The translations under genes and the position numbers were made by a program. From an uncultured Collinsella sp. (lineage in GTDB: Bacteria > Actinomycetota > Coriobacteriia > Coriobacteriales > Coriobacteriaceae): a stretch of DNA of 23,940 bases. The notes below the pieces were generated by a model, which worked only from the letters and a program-made list of their open reading frames with translations, made no database searches and had not been told where the DNA came from. Of the stretch, positions 1-7,980 are shown in pieces (within the stretch, counting starts at the first letter, position 1; each line of letters starts with the position of its first letter). Where the stretch lies: the NCBI GenBank assembly GCA_902494565.1, contig CABUTN010000031.1, positions 1 through 23,940 on the forward strand. The letters run 5' to 3'.

Positions 1-6
1 AAGGGG

Positions 7-31
7 TGGGGAAAGGTGTTGAAAAATGGGG
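7..31 (+). promoter_or_regulatory. Putative MraZ operator boxes
   Basis: Three TGNNG elements lie exactly 10 bases apart: TGGGG at 7-11, TGTTG at 17-21 and TGGGG at 27-31. MraZ is known to bind TGGGN repeats separated by 5-base spacers in front of its own gene, so this is the expected autoregulatory operator. The middle copy departs from the consensus. The boxes surround the -35 element at 19-24, so bound MraZ would be expected to compete with RNA polymerase. Earlier repeats could lie left of the window. Confidence 0.7.
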
Positions 32-47
32 CGGTTCCCCATATTAT
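19..47 (+). promoter_or_regulatory. Main dcw promoter, sigma-70 type
   Basis: A -35 element TTGAAA (19-24) and a -10 element TATTAT (42-47) are separated by exactly 17 bases, a near-consensus housekeeping promoter. Transcription would start near 53-55 and leave a leader of about 60 bases before mraZ. No other promoter of this quality was seen before ftsZ, so it probably drives mraZ through at least ftsI. Confidence 0.65.
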
Positions 48-62
48 TAATGACGTCGACAG

Positions 63-79
63 GCGGGGTGGTTCCCCGC
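63..79 (+). promoter_or_regulatory. Stem-loop in the mraZ leader
   Basis: GCGGGG (63-68) and CCCCGC (74-79) form a perfect 6-pair stem with loop TGGTT. It lies just after the predicted transcription start. It closely resembles the palindrome at 27-41 (TGGGG, loop CGGTT, CCCCA) inside the promoter spacer. No T-run follows, so it is not an intrinsic terminator. It could stabilise the 5' end or be a second protein site. Confidence 0.45.
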
Positions 80-115
80 GTACGTGCCATCTGAGTAACC
101 GAGGGGAGGGCGCAC

Positions 116-550
116 ATGGGAATGACTGGTGCATACGAGCGCAATCTCGATGCAAAAGGTCGTCTGTCCCTGCCTGCACCCCTTCGCGAGGAGCTTGGAG
201 AGCACGTTCGCGTGTTCAAAGCCCTGGATGTCGATGCTCTGTACGTGTTCTCTGCCGAGGCCTTCGATAAGTGGGTCGAAGGACTCTTCGCGGGTCGTGA
301 GGGCCACGAGGGTTTTAACCCGCGTGACATTAATGACCAGAAGCTCATGAGGGCGATCAACAAGCGCACCACGTCGATGGACGTGGACAGCGCCGGTCGT
401 ATCGGTCTTTCCGAGTCTCTCCGCAAGCAAGCGAACCTCGACCGCGAGGTCACGGTTGTGGGCAACTACGACCACCTTGAGGTTTGGGATCGCGCCGCGG
501 CCGATGAGGACGATGACGATGAGGCCCTGCTGGACCTCTTCTTCTCGTAA
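116..550 (+). CDS. mraZ: Transcriptional regulator MraZ
   Basis: MraZ is the DNA-binding regulator that normally opens the dcw cluster and represses its own operon. The 144-residue product has the two SpoVT/AbrB-like halves of the family, each with its signature: DAKGRLSLP near residues 13-21 and DSAGRIGLS near 91-99. The start is well supported by a strong purine-rich ribosome site (GAGGGGAGGG, 101-110) five bases before the ATG; a second ATG at 122 is less well placed. The C-terminus carries an acidic stretch (DEDDDDE) before a hydrophobic LLDLFF end. Its likely targets are the boxes at 7-31. rsmH follows after 20 bases, the standard pairing. Confidence 0.96.
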   Translation: MGMTGAYERNLDAKGRLSLPAPLREELGEHVRVFKALDVDALYVFSAEAFDKWVEGLFAGREGHEGFNPRDINDQKLMRAINKRTTSMDVDSAGRIGLSESLRKQANLDREVTVVGNYDHLEVWDRAAADEDDDDEALLDLFFS

Positions 551-570
551 GGGCAAGGCACGGGTAACGG

Positions 571-1536
571 ATGGAGCGTGGGATCTTGACACAAGAATAT
601 CGGCATGAACCTGTCATGCTCGGCGAAGTGCTTGAGTCGCTGCGGCTAAAGAGCGGCTCCGTTGTCTGCGATTGCACCCTTGGCGGTGCCGGCCATTCGG
701 TAAAGATGGCCGCGCAGGTGGGGGAGACGGGCCTTTTGCTCGGCGTCGATCAGGACGACATGGCCCTCGAGGCCGCTGGCGCCCGTCTGGACCGCGAGGT
801 TCCCGGCGTTCCGCACCAGCTGCTGAAGGGCAACTTCGGTGACTTGGACGAGCTGCTTTGCTCGGCCGAGGTGCCTGGGGTCGATGGCTTCCTGTTCGAT
901 TTGGGCGTTTCGTCACCGCAACTCGATATCCCTGGCAGGGGCTTTTCGTATAACGAGGACGCCCCATTGGACATGCGGATGGATCCGGGTAATAACACCT
1001 TAAACGCAGCTGAGGTCATCAACACCTATAACGAACACGACCTCGCCCGGATTCTACGCGTCTACGGCGAAGAGAAGTTCGCCTCGCAGATCGCGCGCGA
1101 GATCGTGCGCCGCCGCGAGCAAGAACCGATCGAAACCACCGGCCAATTTGTCGAGATCATCAAGGCGGGTATCCCAGCTGCCGCTCGTCGGCATGGTGGA
1201 CACCCGGCCAAGAAAAGTTTCCAGGCCATTCGCATCGAGGTCAATCACGAGCTCGATGTGCTCGAACGAGGGCTTGATGCCGCCACCAGGTGGCTCAACC
1301 CGGGCGGACGTATCTGCGTCATCTCGTATCACTCGCTCGAGGACCGTATCGTAAAGAACCACTTTAAGGAGATGAGCCAGGGGTGCACGTGTCCGCCGGA
1401 GATTCCGGTGTGCGTGTGCGGCAACGTGCCGATACTCAAGGTCATCACCCGCAAACCCTTGGTTGCCCAGCCTGATGAGGTTGAGCACAACCCTCGGGCG
1501 AGATCAGCCAAAATCCGCGTGGCGCAGCGTCTGTAG
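571..1536 (+). CDS. rsmH: 16S rRNA m4C1402 methyltransferase RsmH
   Basis: RsmH (MraW) uses S-adenosylmethionine to N4-methylate C1402 of 16S rRNA in the decoding centre. Family motifs are clear: HEPVM near residues 12-16, the SAM-binding DCTLGGAGHS at 34-43, FLFDLGVSS at 107-115, GFSYNEDAPLDMRMD at 124-138, and VISYHSLEDRIVK near 260. A cysteine cluster (CTCPPEIPVCVC) follows, as is common in this family. Length, 321 residues, is typical. The start is uncertain: ATG 571 lacks a good ribosome site, whereas an in-frame TTG at 586 has GGAG nine bases upstream and would give a protein starting MTQEYRHEPV, close to typical family starts. Confidence 0.95.
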   Translation: MERGILTQEYRHEPVMLGEVLESLRLKSGSVVCDCTLGGAGHSVKMAAQVGETGLLLGVDQDDMALEAAGARLDREVPGVPHQLLKGNFGDLDELLCSAEVPGVDGFLFDLGVSSPQLDIPGRGFSYNEDAPLDMRMDPGNNTLNAAEVINTYNEHDLARILRVYGEEKFASQIAREIVRRREQEPIETTGQFVEIIKAGIPAAARRHGGHPAKKSFQAIRIEVNHELDVLERGLDAATRWLNPGGRICVISYHSLEDRIVKNHFKEMSQGCTCPPEIPVCVCGNVPILKVITRKPLVAQPDEVEHNPRARSAKIRVAQRL

Positions 1537-1626
1537 GCGCGACCGCGCGATATTGGACCTCCCGCTCGTACCATAAACGAAGCTTAAACACACTACCAAC
1601 GTACTCGGGATGGGAGGCGGCATATC

Positions 1627-2097
1627 ATGGGCTACAACACTTCAAGCGCAGCACTCGCCTATGATATGAACGCCATGCCCGCCTATCGTGAGACGCCGCA
1701 GGCCCCCGTTGCTCCCCGTGAGCAGCGCACGCCGCGCTTTGATGTCTACACGGGCGCGGGCCGTCAGGCAAACCAGGCGGTAAGCCCGGTTTTCATGAGC
1801 GTTCTTAAAACGTTTTGCATCATTGCGGCTATCTTCATGACGATCGGTGTCGCCCGCGTGGCGCTTGCCGGCGTCACGGCCCAGGTGCTCAACAGCAACG
1901 CCGAGCTTACCAACACGCTCGAAAAAGCGACCGATGAGAGCTCCGATCTGGAGGTCATGCATTCGGTCTATGGCGCCGACACGCGCATTCGCGACCTTGC
2001 GGGCGCTTATGGCATGGTGGAGCCCAGCGAGAGCGTTACACTTGACTTTTCGCAGGATGCAGCCGCGGGCGCCAACGCGACCGCGACCGCTCAGTAG
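1627..2097 (+). CDS. ftsL: FtsL-like divisome membrane protein
   Basis: This 156-residue protein sits between rsmH and ftsI, the usual place of ftsL. It has a 55-residue cytoplasmic tail rich in Pro, Ala and Arg, one transmembrane helix near 57-82, and a short coiled-coil-like stretch (about 85-125). It ends with IRDLAGAYGM near 121-130 followed by EPSE, matching the FtsL/DivIC pattern of a conserved R..A...GM near the end of the extracellular coil. FtsL forms a complex with FtsQ and a DivIC/FtsB partner that activates FtsW-FtsI. Sequence similarity in this family is low, so the call rests on architecture and position. A ribosome site GGGAGG lies at 1613-1618. It could instead be labelled a septum formation initiator-like protein. 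Confidence 0.75.
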   Translation: MGYNTSSAALAYDMNAMPAYRETPQAPVAPREQRTPRFDVYTGAGRQANQAVSPVFMSVLKTFCIIAAIFMTIGVARVALAGVTAQVLNSNAELTNTLEKATDESSDLEVMHSVYGADTRIRDLAGAYGMVEPSESVTLDFSQDAAAGANATATAQ

Positions 2098-2114
2098 CAA
2101 GACGGTAGCTGAGT

Positions 2115-3980
2115 ATGACAAATGACTATCGCCGCGGTTCCGATGGGAGCCGCGGTTCTGGACGTCCCTCGTCGCGGGGACGTTCTGGTTATCAAGGAAC
2201 GGGTCGGCAATCTTACAACGCCGGGCAGTCCCGTGGCAACGACCCGGCGTCGCGACTTCGCGGCTCGGGCGGCCCTCAAGTGCATAACACCAGGTCGCGC
2301 AAGAGTTCGTCGACCGAATGGCTCACAGGCGCGCCTCTGCCTCGCCGCAAAGCCGTCATGGGCTTCATCGGGCTTGGCTTGGGCTTGGGCGTCTTTCGCC
2401 TTGCCGACTATCAAATTGTCGAAGCCGATAAACTGCGCGAGCGTGCCGATGCGCGCCGCCTGCTTGCGCAGACCCTCTATGCCAAACGCGGCACCATCTA
2501 CGACCGCAACGGCAACGTGCTGGCGTCGTCGGTCGAATGTCGCAACATCGCCGTGAACCCGCAGCTTGTCGAGGATGTTGACAAGACGGTGTCGGCGCTG
2601 GTCAAGGCAACTGGAATCGATAAAAAGACCTGTCGCAAGCTCGTCGAGTCCGATGGAACCTGGGTGTATGTCAAGCGCCAGGTGGACGAAGACGATGCTG
2701 CTGCGCTGGAGAAGAAGAACCTGCCCGGCGTGCTTTTTGAGCAGGCCATGAAGCGCGTATATCCATACGGCAATCTGGCATCGCAGGTGCTGGGTGTAGT
2801 GAATGTAGACAACGAAGGCTTGACGGGCCTCGAAAAGCAGTACAACAAGCTTCTGACCGGCACGAACGGTTCTCTCGTACGCGAGCGTGCGAGGGACGGC
2901 AGCTATATCGCGGGCGGTGCCTATAAAAAGGTGGCTGCGGTCGACGGCGTTGATATCGTGACGACGCTCGACGTCAATATCCAGCGTGCGGCCGAGGATG
3001 CCCTGGCAGAGGCAGTTGAGAAGACTAAGGCCAAGAACGGCTCGGCGCTGGTCACCGACCCCACGACCGGTGAAATTCTCGCAGCCTGCTCGTACCCGAC
3101 CTACGACCAGACCGATCTGGAGAACGCCAAGACCGAGGATATGAACCTGCGCCTGGTCACTGACGCCTACGAGCCCGGCTCGGTCTTTAAGACGCTCGTG
3201 GCGGGCGCCGGCTTCGACTTGGGCGTCGTGCGATCGAGTACGTCGTTTGAGGTGCCGGCGAGCATCAAGGTGGGCGACGATACCGTTACCGATGCCGATA
3301 AGCGCGACTATGCCATGACCATGGATGTGCGCGAGATGATGCGCCGTTCGTCAAACGTGGGCTTTGTCCTGGTGGGGCGCAAGATCGGTGCCGACGACTT
3401 TGCCGCCTATGTGGACAAGTGGGGCATCGGTCACAGCTCCGGCGTCGATTTTCCGGGCGAGAGCCTGGGCATCGTCAAGGAGCGCGACCAGTACGACGGC
3501 GCCACGCTGGGCTCGATGAGCTTTGGACAGGCGCTGTCCGTCTCGCCGATAGAGATCGCACGTGCCGTGGGCGGCATCGCCAATGGCGGCGTGATGATGA
3601 CCCCGCACTTCTATAAGTCCAGCAAAGGCGACGAGAAGGACTGGGGTGAAGGCGAGCGCGCGATTTCGGAGGACGCCGCATCCCAGGTGACATCGTGCAT
3701 GCAGACGGTCGTGTCCGAGGGAACGGGCGTTGGCGGCGCGGTTGACGGCTATGACGTGGCGGGTAAGACCGGTACGGCCGAACGAGCCGACGAGAACGGC
3801 GGCTACCTCAAGGAGAACTACATGTCGTCCTTTATGGGCTTTGCACCGGCACAATCGCCTAAGGTGCTGTGCTATATCACGCTCGACGGAACGCCGAGCG
3901 GCTCAGATGCCGCTGCGGTGCCGTTCCAGTCCATTATGGCCAACGCACTCGACGTGCTGGGCATTCCGCACACGAGGTAG
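2115..3980 (+). CDS. ftsI: Septal peptidoglycan transpeptidase FtsI (class B PBP)
   Basis: FtsI (PBP3/PBP2B-like) crosslinks septal peptidoglycan on the outer membrane face together with FtsW. Residues 1-76 form an Arg/Gly/Ser-rich cytoplasmic tail, followed by a transmembrane helix near 80-100, then the PBP dimerisation domain starting at RGTIYDRNGNVLA. The transpeptidase domain has all three active-site motifs: SVFK (Ser356, Lys359), SSN (412-414) and KTGT (551-554). At 621 residues it ends soon after the catalytic domain and has no PASTA repeats. It begins 17 bases after the ftsL-like gene. The ribosome site is weak (GACGG near 2101), consistent with coupling to ftsL. A short GCCGCGGTTC repeat at 2131 and 2149 encodes part of the tail. 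Confidence 0.95.
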   Translation: MTNDYRRGSDGSRGSGRPSSRGRSGYQGTGRQSYNAGQSRGNDPASRLRGSGGPQVHNTRSRKSSSTEWLTGAPLPRRKAVMGFIGLGLGLGVFRLADYQIVEADKLRERADARRLLAQTLYAKRGTIYDRNGNVLASSVECRNIAVNPQLVEDVDKTVSALVKATGIDKKTCRKLVESDGTWVYVKRQVDEDDAAALEKKNLPGVLFEQAMKRVYPYGNLASQVLGVVNVDNEGLTGLEKQYNKLLTGTNGSLVRERARDGSYIAGGAYKKVAAVDGVDIVTTLDVNIQRAAEDALAEAVEKTKAKNGSALVTDPTTGEILAACSYPTYDQTDLENAKTEDMNLRLVTDAYEPGSVFKTLVAGAGFDLGVVRSSTSFEVPASIKVGDDTVTDADKRDYAMTMDVREMMRRSSNVGFVLVGRKIGADDFAAYVDKWGIGHSSGVDFPGESLGIVKERDQYDGATLGSMSFGQALSVSPIEIARAVGGIANGGVMMTPHFYKSSKGDEKDWGEGERAISEDAASQVTSCMQTVVSEGTGVGGAVDGYDVAGKTGTAERADENGGYLKENYMSSFMGFAPAQSPKVLCYITLDGTPSGSDAAAVPFQSIMANALDVLGIPHTR

Positions 3981-4107
3981 GGGGTTACAATCTTTGGGGC
4001 GTGGTTTGTTGTCCCATATGAGGGGTGTTCACATGCCCTGCACCACGCATGCGCGGCGCTGGGATACAATACGCCGATAGCATTATTAGGTTTACAGGGG
4101 AGCTGCA
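3981..4107 (+). promoter_or_regulatory. ftsI-murF gap with inverted repeat and possible promoter
   Basis: No gene is visible here, although murE usually occupies this position. A perfect 7-base inverted repeat, GCGTGGT at 3999-4005 and ACCACGC at 4042-4048, encloses 36 bases. No T-run follows, so it does not look like an intrinsic terminator. TACAAT at 4065-4070 resembles a -10 element but has no convincing -35 at the right distance. A strong ribosome site AGGGGAG (4096-4102) serves murF. An internal promoter for murF onward is possible but unproven. Confidence 0.3.
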
Positions 4108-5532
4108 ATGATAGAGATCGCCGTCAACAACCTCGCGGCCGCAACAGGGGCCCGAACCGTGACGGGAGAAGCCGATCGGGTATGCCGCGGGTGCGTTATC
4201 GACTCGCGCCAGGTCGAGGAAGGGACGATTTTCGTCGCCTTTCCCGGTGAAAACGTCGACGGCAATGATTTTGCTTCCCGTGCCGTCCAGTCGGGCGCCG
4301 GCGCCGTCGTGATGACGCGTGAGCCCGAGGCCGAGCTGGTCTCGCTGGCGCAGGACAAGGGCTGTGCCATCTTGCTGACCGATGATCCCGAGGAGTTTCT
4401 GCTGCGTTTGGCGCACACGTACCGTCTGGAGCTTGACTGCCTGGTCGTTGGTATTACCGGTTCCATCGGCAAGACGACGACCAAGGACGTGCTCGCCGCC
4501 GTGCTCGCCAAGCGCTATCGTGTCTGGGCCACCAAGGGCAATTTCAATAACCTGATCGGCATGCCGCTCACGGTGCTTTCCGCTCCGGCCGATACCGAGG
4601 TCCTGGTGCTCGAGATGGGCATGAACCATTTCCACGAGATTGAGCGCCTGTCCCAGTCCGCCAATCCCAACCTTGCCATCGTGAGCAAGATTGGTACCTC
4701 TCATATCGGCATTTTGGGTAGCCGCGAGAACATCGCCCGCGCTAAGGCCGAGATTGTCCAGGGTATGTGCGCCGCCGGCGACTTCTTGCCGTTGCTGGTT
4801 TTGGGCGGCGAGGACGACTTTACACCGTTCATTCGCGATACGTTCGCCCAGCCTGCTGGTATCGACGTGATGCTGGCCGGCGTCTCGGACGATGATGAGG
4901 TCCGTGCTCGCGACATTCGTGTTGATGACGAGGGCCGTCCGGTCTTTACGCTCGATTTTGGTCAGGGCGAGACGATCGATACCATGCTTGCCATCCCCGG
5001 CGTACAGTCCGTTCCTAATGCCGTTAAGGCCGCCGCGGTTGCCTATCGCTTGGGCGTGACGCCCGAGCAGATCGATGCTGCCTTTAGGGGCCTCACGATC
5101 ACCGGTCACCGCCAGGAGATCAAGCGCGCCAAGAGCGGTGCCCGCGTCATCGACGATTCCTATAACGCCAGCGCCGAATCCATGGCTGCTGGCCTCGATC
5201 TGCTGTGCTCGCTTTCGTGCACGGGGTCTCGCATGGCGATCCTGGGCGAGATGGGCGAGATGGGCGATGAGGCTCCTCGCATGCATGAGCTCGTGGGCGC
5301 CTATGCCGCCGCCAAGAAGCTCGACATGCTGGCGTGCGTGGGTGGTGAGCTGGCCCAGCTTATGGCCGATGCCGCGCGCATGATGGGCATGGACGAGGAC
5401 CGCATCCAGGTGTTCTCCGATTATCAGCAGGTGCTCGACCGCATGGGCGGCGCGCTTGAAAAACATGATGTTGTACTGGTCAAGGGTTCCCGCTTTGTTG
5501 AGCTCGACCGCTTTGTGGAAGGTGTGTGCTAG
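4108..5532 (+). CDS. murF: UDP-MurNAc-tripeptide--D-Ala-D-Ala ligase MurF
   Basis: MurF adds the D-Ala-D-Ala dipeptide to the UDP-MurNAc-tripeptide, the last cytoplasmic step before MraY. The 474-residue protein has the three-domain Mur ligase layout. The N-terminal domain carries DSRQVEEGTIFVAFPG near 32-47. The central ATPase has the P-loop TGSIGKTTTK (117-126) and the MurF hallmark NFNNLIGMPLTVL soon after. EMGMNHFHEI and the DDSYNASAESM segment are also typical. The start has a good ribosome site five bases upstream. It is three bases from mraY. MurE, which makes the tripeptide substrate, is not encoded next to it and must lie elsewhere. Confidence 0.96.
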   Translation: MIEIAVNNLAAATGARTVTGEADRVCRGCVIDSRQVEEGTIFVAFPGENVDGNDFASRAVQSGAGAVVMTREPEAELVSLAQDKGCAILLTDDPEEFLLRLAHTYRLELDCLVVGITGSIGKTTTKDVLAAVLAKRYRVWATKGNFNNLIGMPLTVLSAPADTEVLVLEMGMNHFHEIERLSQSANPNLAIVSKIGTSHIGILGSRENIARAKAEIVQGMCAAGDFLPLLVLGGEDDFTPFIRDTFAQPAGIDVMLAGVSDDDEVRARDIRVDDEGRPVFTLDFGQGETIDTMLAIPGVQSVPNAVKAAAVAYRLGVTPEQIDAAFRGLTITGHRQEIKRAKSGARVIDDSYNASAESMAAGLDLLCSLSCTGSRMAILGEMGEMGDEAPRMHELVGAYAAAKKLDMLACVGGELAQLMADAARMMGMDEDRIQVFSDYQQVLDRMGGALEKHDVVLVKGSRFVELDRFVEGVC

Positions 5533-5535
5533 CCC

Positions 5536-6555
5536 ATGTTCGGAAATCCCTCGTATCCAACGTATCAGGCTTTTTTGGGGCTTGGCATCGCCGCTGCCAT
5601 TGCGCTGCTGCTCATGCCGTGGTGGATCAAGCTGCTCAAGGTCGAGGGTATCGGCCAGCAGGTTCGTGCCGACGGCCCCAAGCGTCATTTGGCTAAGCAG
5701 GGAACGCCCACCATGGGTGGCGTTGTCATCCTCGTCGCGATTTCGCTGACCTGCCTGCTGATGGGCAAGCTCACCACCGAGCTCGTGCTCGTGCTGCTCG
5801 CTACGCTGGCGACCGGCGTGCTGGGCCTGATCGACGACCTGACCTCCGTTACGCATGGGCGCTCGCTCGGTCTGACGCCTCATGCCAAGATGATCGGCCT
5901 AACCATTATCTGTGTCACCTTTACGGTACTTGCCGTCAACTGGTGCGGCGTCGCCCCCGAGATTCGTTTTCCCGGCGGCCTGACGATTGACCTCGGTGTT
6001 CTTTCGACCACTATCTGCGGCCTTTCGTTCCCGTGGCTCTACATTGTCTTTTGCTGGCTGATGATCGCCGGTCTTTCTAATGCCGTGAACCTGACCGATG
6101 GCCTTGACGGTCTTGCTGGCGGCACCTCTATGATCGCCATGCTCGCCATGGCTGCGATGGCGTTTTTGCACGGAGACGTGAACCTGTCCATCTTCTGCAC
6201 CGCGTGTGCCGGTGCCTGCTTGGGCTTTCTGTGGTTCAACTGCTATCCGGCGAGCATCTTTATGGGCGATACCGGCTCGCTTGCCCTAGGCGCCGCGTTT
6301 GCCTGCACGTCCATCATGACCAACACCGAGGTCGTCTCCCTCATCATCGGCGGCCTGTTTATCGTTGAGACCCTGTCGGTCATGATTCAGGTTGTCTACT
6401 TCCACTTTACGCACAAGCGCGTCTTCCTTATGGCGCCCATCCATCATCATTTCGAAAAGAAGGGCTGGGCCGAGACCAAGGTCGTCATCCGTTTTTGGAT
6501 TATCGCTGCTGCCTTTGGTGCCGTTGGCCTTGCTTTGTTCTTCCAGTTGGGATAG
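5536..6555 (+). CDS. mraY: Phospho-MurNAc-pentapeptide transferase MraY
   Basis: MraY transfers phospho-MurNAc-pentapeptide from UDP to undecaprenyl phosphate, giving lipid I at the inner membrane face. The 339-residue polytopic protein has about ten hydrophobic segments and all family motifs: KQGTPTMGG (54-62), the Asp pair in GLIDDL (Asp100-Asp101), NLTDGLDG (185-192), MGDTGS (243-248) and the HHHFE motif (303-307). These acidic and histidine residues form the Mg-dependent active site in known structures. The length is slightly shorter than the E. coli enzyme but normal for Gram-positives. It starts three bases after murF with no strong ribosome site of its own, suggesting translational coupling. 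Confidence 0.97.
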   Translation: MFGNPSYPTYQAFLGLGIAAAIALLLMPWWIKLLKVEGIGQQVRADGPKRHLAKQGTPTMGGVVILVAISLTCLLMGKLTTELVLVLLATLATGVLGLIDDLTSVTHGRSLGLTPHAKMIGLTIICVTFTVLAVNWCGVAPEIRFPGGLTIDLGVLSTTICGLSFPWLYIVFCWLMIAGLSNAVNLTDGLDGLAGGTSMIAMLAMAAMAFLHGDVNLSIFCTACAGACLGFLWFNCYPASIFMGDTGSLALGAAFACTSIMTNTEVVSLIIGGLFIVETLSVMIQVVYFHFTHKRVFLMAPIHHHFEKKGWAETKVVIRFWIIAAAFGAVGLALFFQLG

Positions 6556-6564
6556 TGGTCTTTC

Positions 6565-7971
6565 ATGCCTCTTGCTGATGTCTTTAGCCTGCTCGTTTTG
6601 GGTCAGGGCAAATCCGGTCTCGATGTCGCCCGCTGGGCGCTGGCACATCCCGAGCGCGTAAGCGCCGTTACCGTGTATGGCGGCGGCACCTCTGAGCCCA
6701 ATGACGCCACGCGTGCGCTCGAGGCTGCTGGTGCGTCGTTTGTCTATGAGACCGAACAGGTCGAGGGCGCCTATGACGTATGCGTGACGTGCCCGGGCAT
6801 CTCGGAGTTTTCGGGCTTCTTTAAGGCCGGGAGCGATCATGCCGCCCAGATTATGGGCGAGCCCGAGTTTGCCTATCGCCTGTCGCCCGATAACTGGATT
6901 GCCATCACGGGCACCAACGGCAAGACGACCACCACGTCGCTGACTGATTATCTGCTCAAGGCTGCCGGCGAGGCCAGCGTAGCTGTCGGCAACATCGGCG
7001 AGCCGCCGGTCAACGAGATTGACGGCCGAGCCCACAACGAGTGGTTTGTGGCTGAGCTCTCGAGCTATCAGATTGCTACGACCACCGAGCTCCACCCTCG
7101 CGTGGCGGTGCTGCTCAACATCACTCCCGACCACTTGGGCTGGCATAAGAGCCATAAGAACTACGCGCTTGCCAAGATCAAACTGTTTGACAATATGGTC
7201 GATGACGATCTGGCGGTTGTCGACGTCGAAGACGCCGGCATTCACGAGTTCGATGAGTACATCTACATGCCGGGTCGTCGCATCTGCAAGGTCGCTTTTG
7301 ACGAGCCCGAGGGCGAGGATGCCGCATTTGTGCGCGATGGCAAGATGATCGTGCGCCTGAAGGGCGTCGAGACCCCGCTCATCGCTACATCCGAGCTCAA
7401 GATCTCGGGCCATCACAATGTTATCAATGCCCTGTGCGCTGCCACGGCTGCCCTGGCAGTCGGTGCCGATGTCGATGGTGTCTGCCGCGGTCTGGCCTCG
7501 TTCCAGCCGCTCGAGCACCGCGTGGAGCCGTGTGGCGAGATTGACGGCGTGCGCTACGTCAACGATTCCAAGGCGACCAACACCGATGCGGTCGAGAAGG
7601 CGCTGACGGCATTTCCCGATGACGACGTGATCTTGCTGCTCGGCGGCCACGATAAGGGCACGCCGCTCACGGACTTCGCGCGCGTTGTTATGGATAACGT
7701 ACGCTCGGTCGTCTGCTTTGGCGATGCGCGCGAGCGGTTCACCGCCGCTATGGACGAGGCCGATGTCGATGGCGATGTGGATATAGCCCAGGCGGATGAC
7801 CTGCGCGATGCCGTGGACGTCGCCCGTTCGCTGTCGAGCCGTGGCGACGTGATCTTACTTTCTCCTGCCTGCTCTTCGTTCGATGAGTTCTCGGGCTATG
7901 AGGAGCGCGGCCGCGTGTTTAAGGACTATGTGGCCCAGCTTGCCGCTGCGGCGAAATCGCAAATGGAATAG
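6565..7971 (+). CDS. murD: UDP-MurNAc-L-alanine--D-glutamate ligase MurD
   Basis: MurD adds D-Glu to UDP-MurNAc-L-Ala. The 468-residue protein opens with a Rossmann-like uracil-binding domain (LVLGQGKSGLDVARWAL), followed by the ATPase P-loop ITGTNGKTTTTS (114-125), SSYQIATT, and LNITPDHLGWH in the catalytic centre. The C-terminal ligase domain shows NDSKATNTDAVEKAL and the MurD-typical LLGGHDKGTPL. It lies nine bases after mraY and three bases before the longest possible ftsW frame. No strong ribosome site was found, so coupling to mraY is likely. Confidence 0.96.
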   Translation: MPLADVFSLLVLGQGKSGLDVARWALAHPERVSAVTVYGGGTSEPNDATRALEAAGASFVYETEQVEGAYDVCVTCPGISEFSGFFKAGSDHAAQIMGEPEFAYRLSPDNWIAITGTNGKTTTTSLTDYLLKAAGEASVAVGNIGEPPVNEIDGRAHNEWFVAELSSYQIATTTELHPRVAVLLNITPDHLGWHKSHKNYALAKIKLFDNMVDDDLAVVDVEDAGIHEFDEYIYMPGRRICKVAFDEPEGEDAAFVRDGKMIVRLKGVETPLIATSELKISGHHNVINALCAATAALAVGADVDGVCRGLASFQPLEHRVEPCGEIDGVRYVNDSKATNTDAVEKALTAFPDDDVILLLGGHDKGTPLTDFARVVMDNVRSVVCFGDARERFTAAMDEADVDGDVDIAQADDLRDAVDVARSLSSRGDVILLSPACSSFDEFSGYEERGRVFKDYVAQLAAAAKSQME

Positions 7972-7980
7972 GGGTTGCCG

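Noticed and set aside
3985..5883. Long minus-strand open frame of about 630 codons opposite murF and mraY
   Set aside because: Its translation is rich in His, Arg, Gln and Gly without a recognisable family, typical of a mirror frame of GC-rich genes; the plus strand encodes clear MurF and MraY.
6286..7650. Long minus-strand open frame opposite mraY and murD
   Set aside because: Same mirror-frame composition; the opposite strand carries full family motifs.
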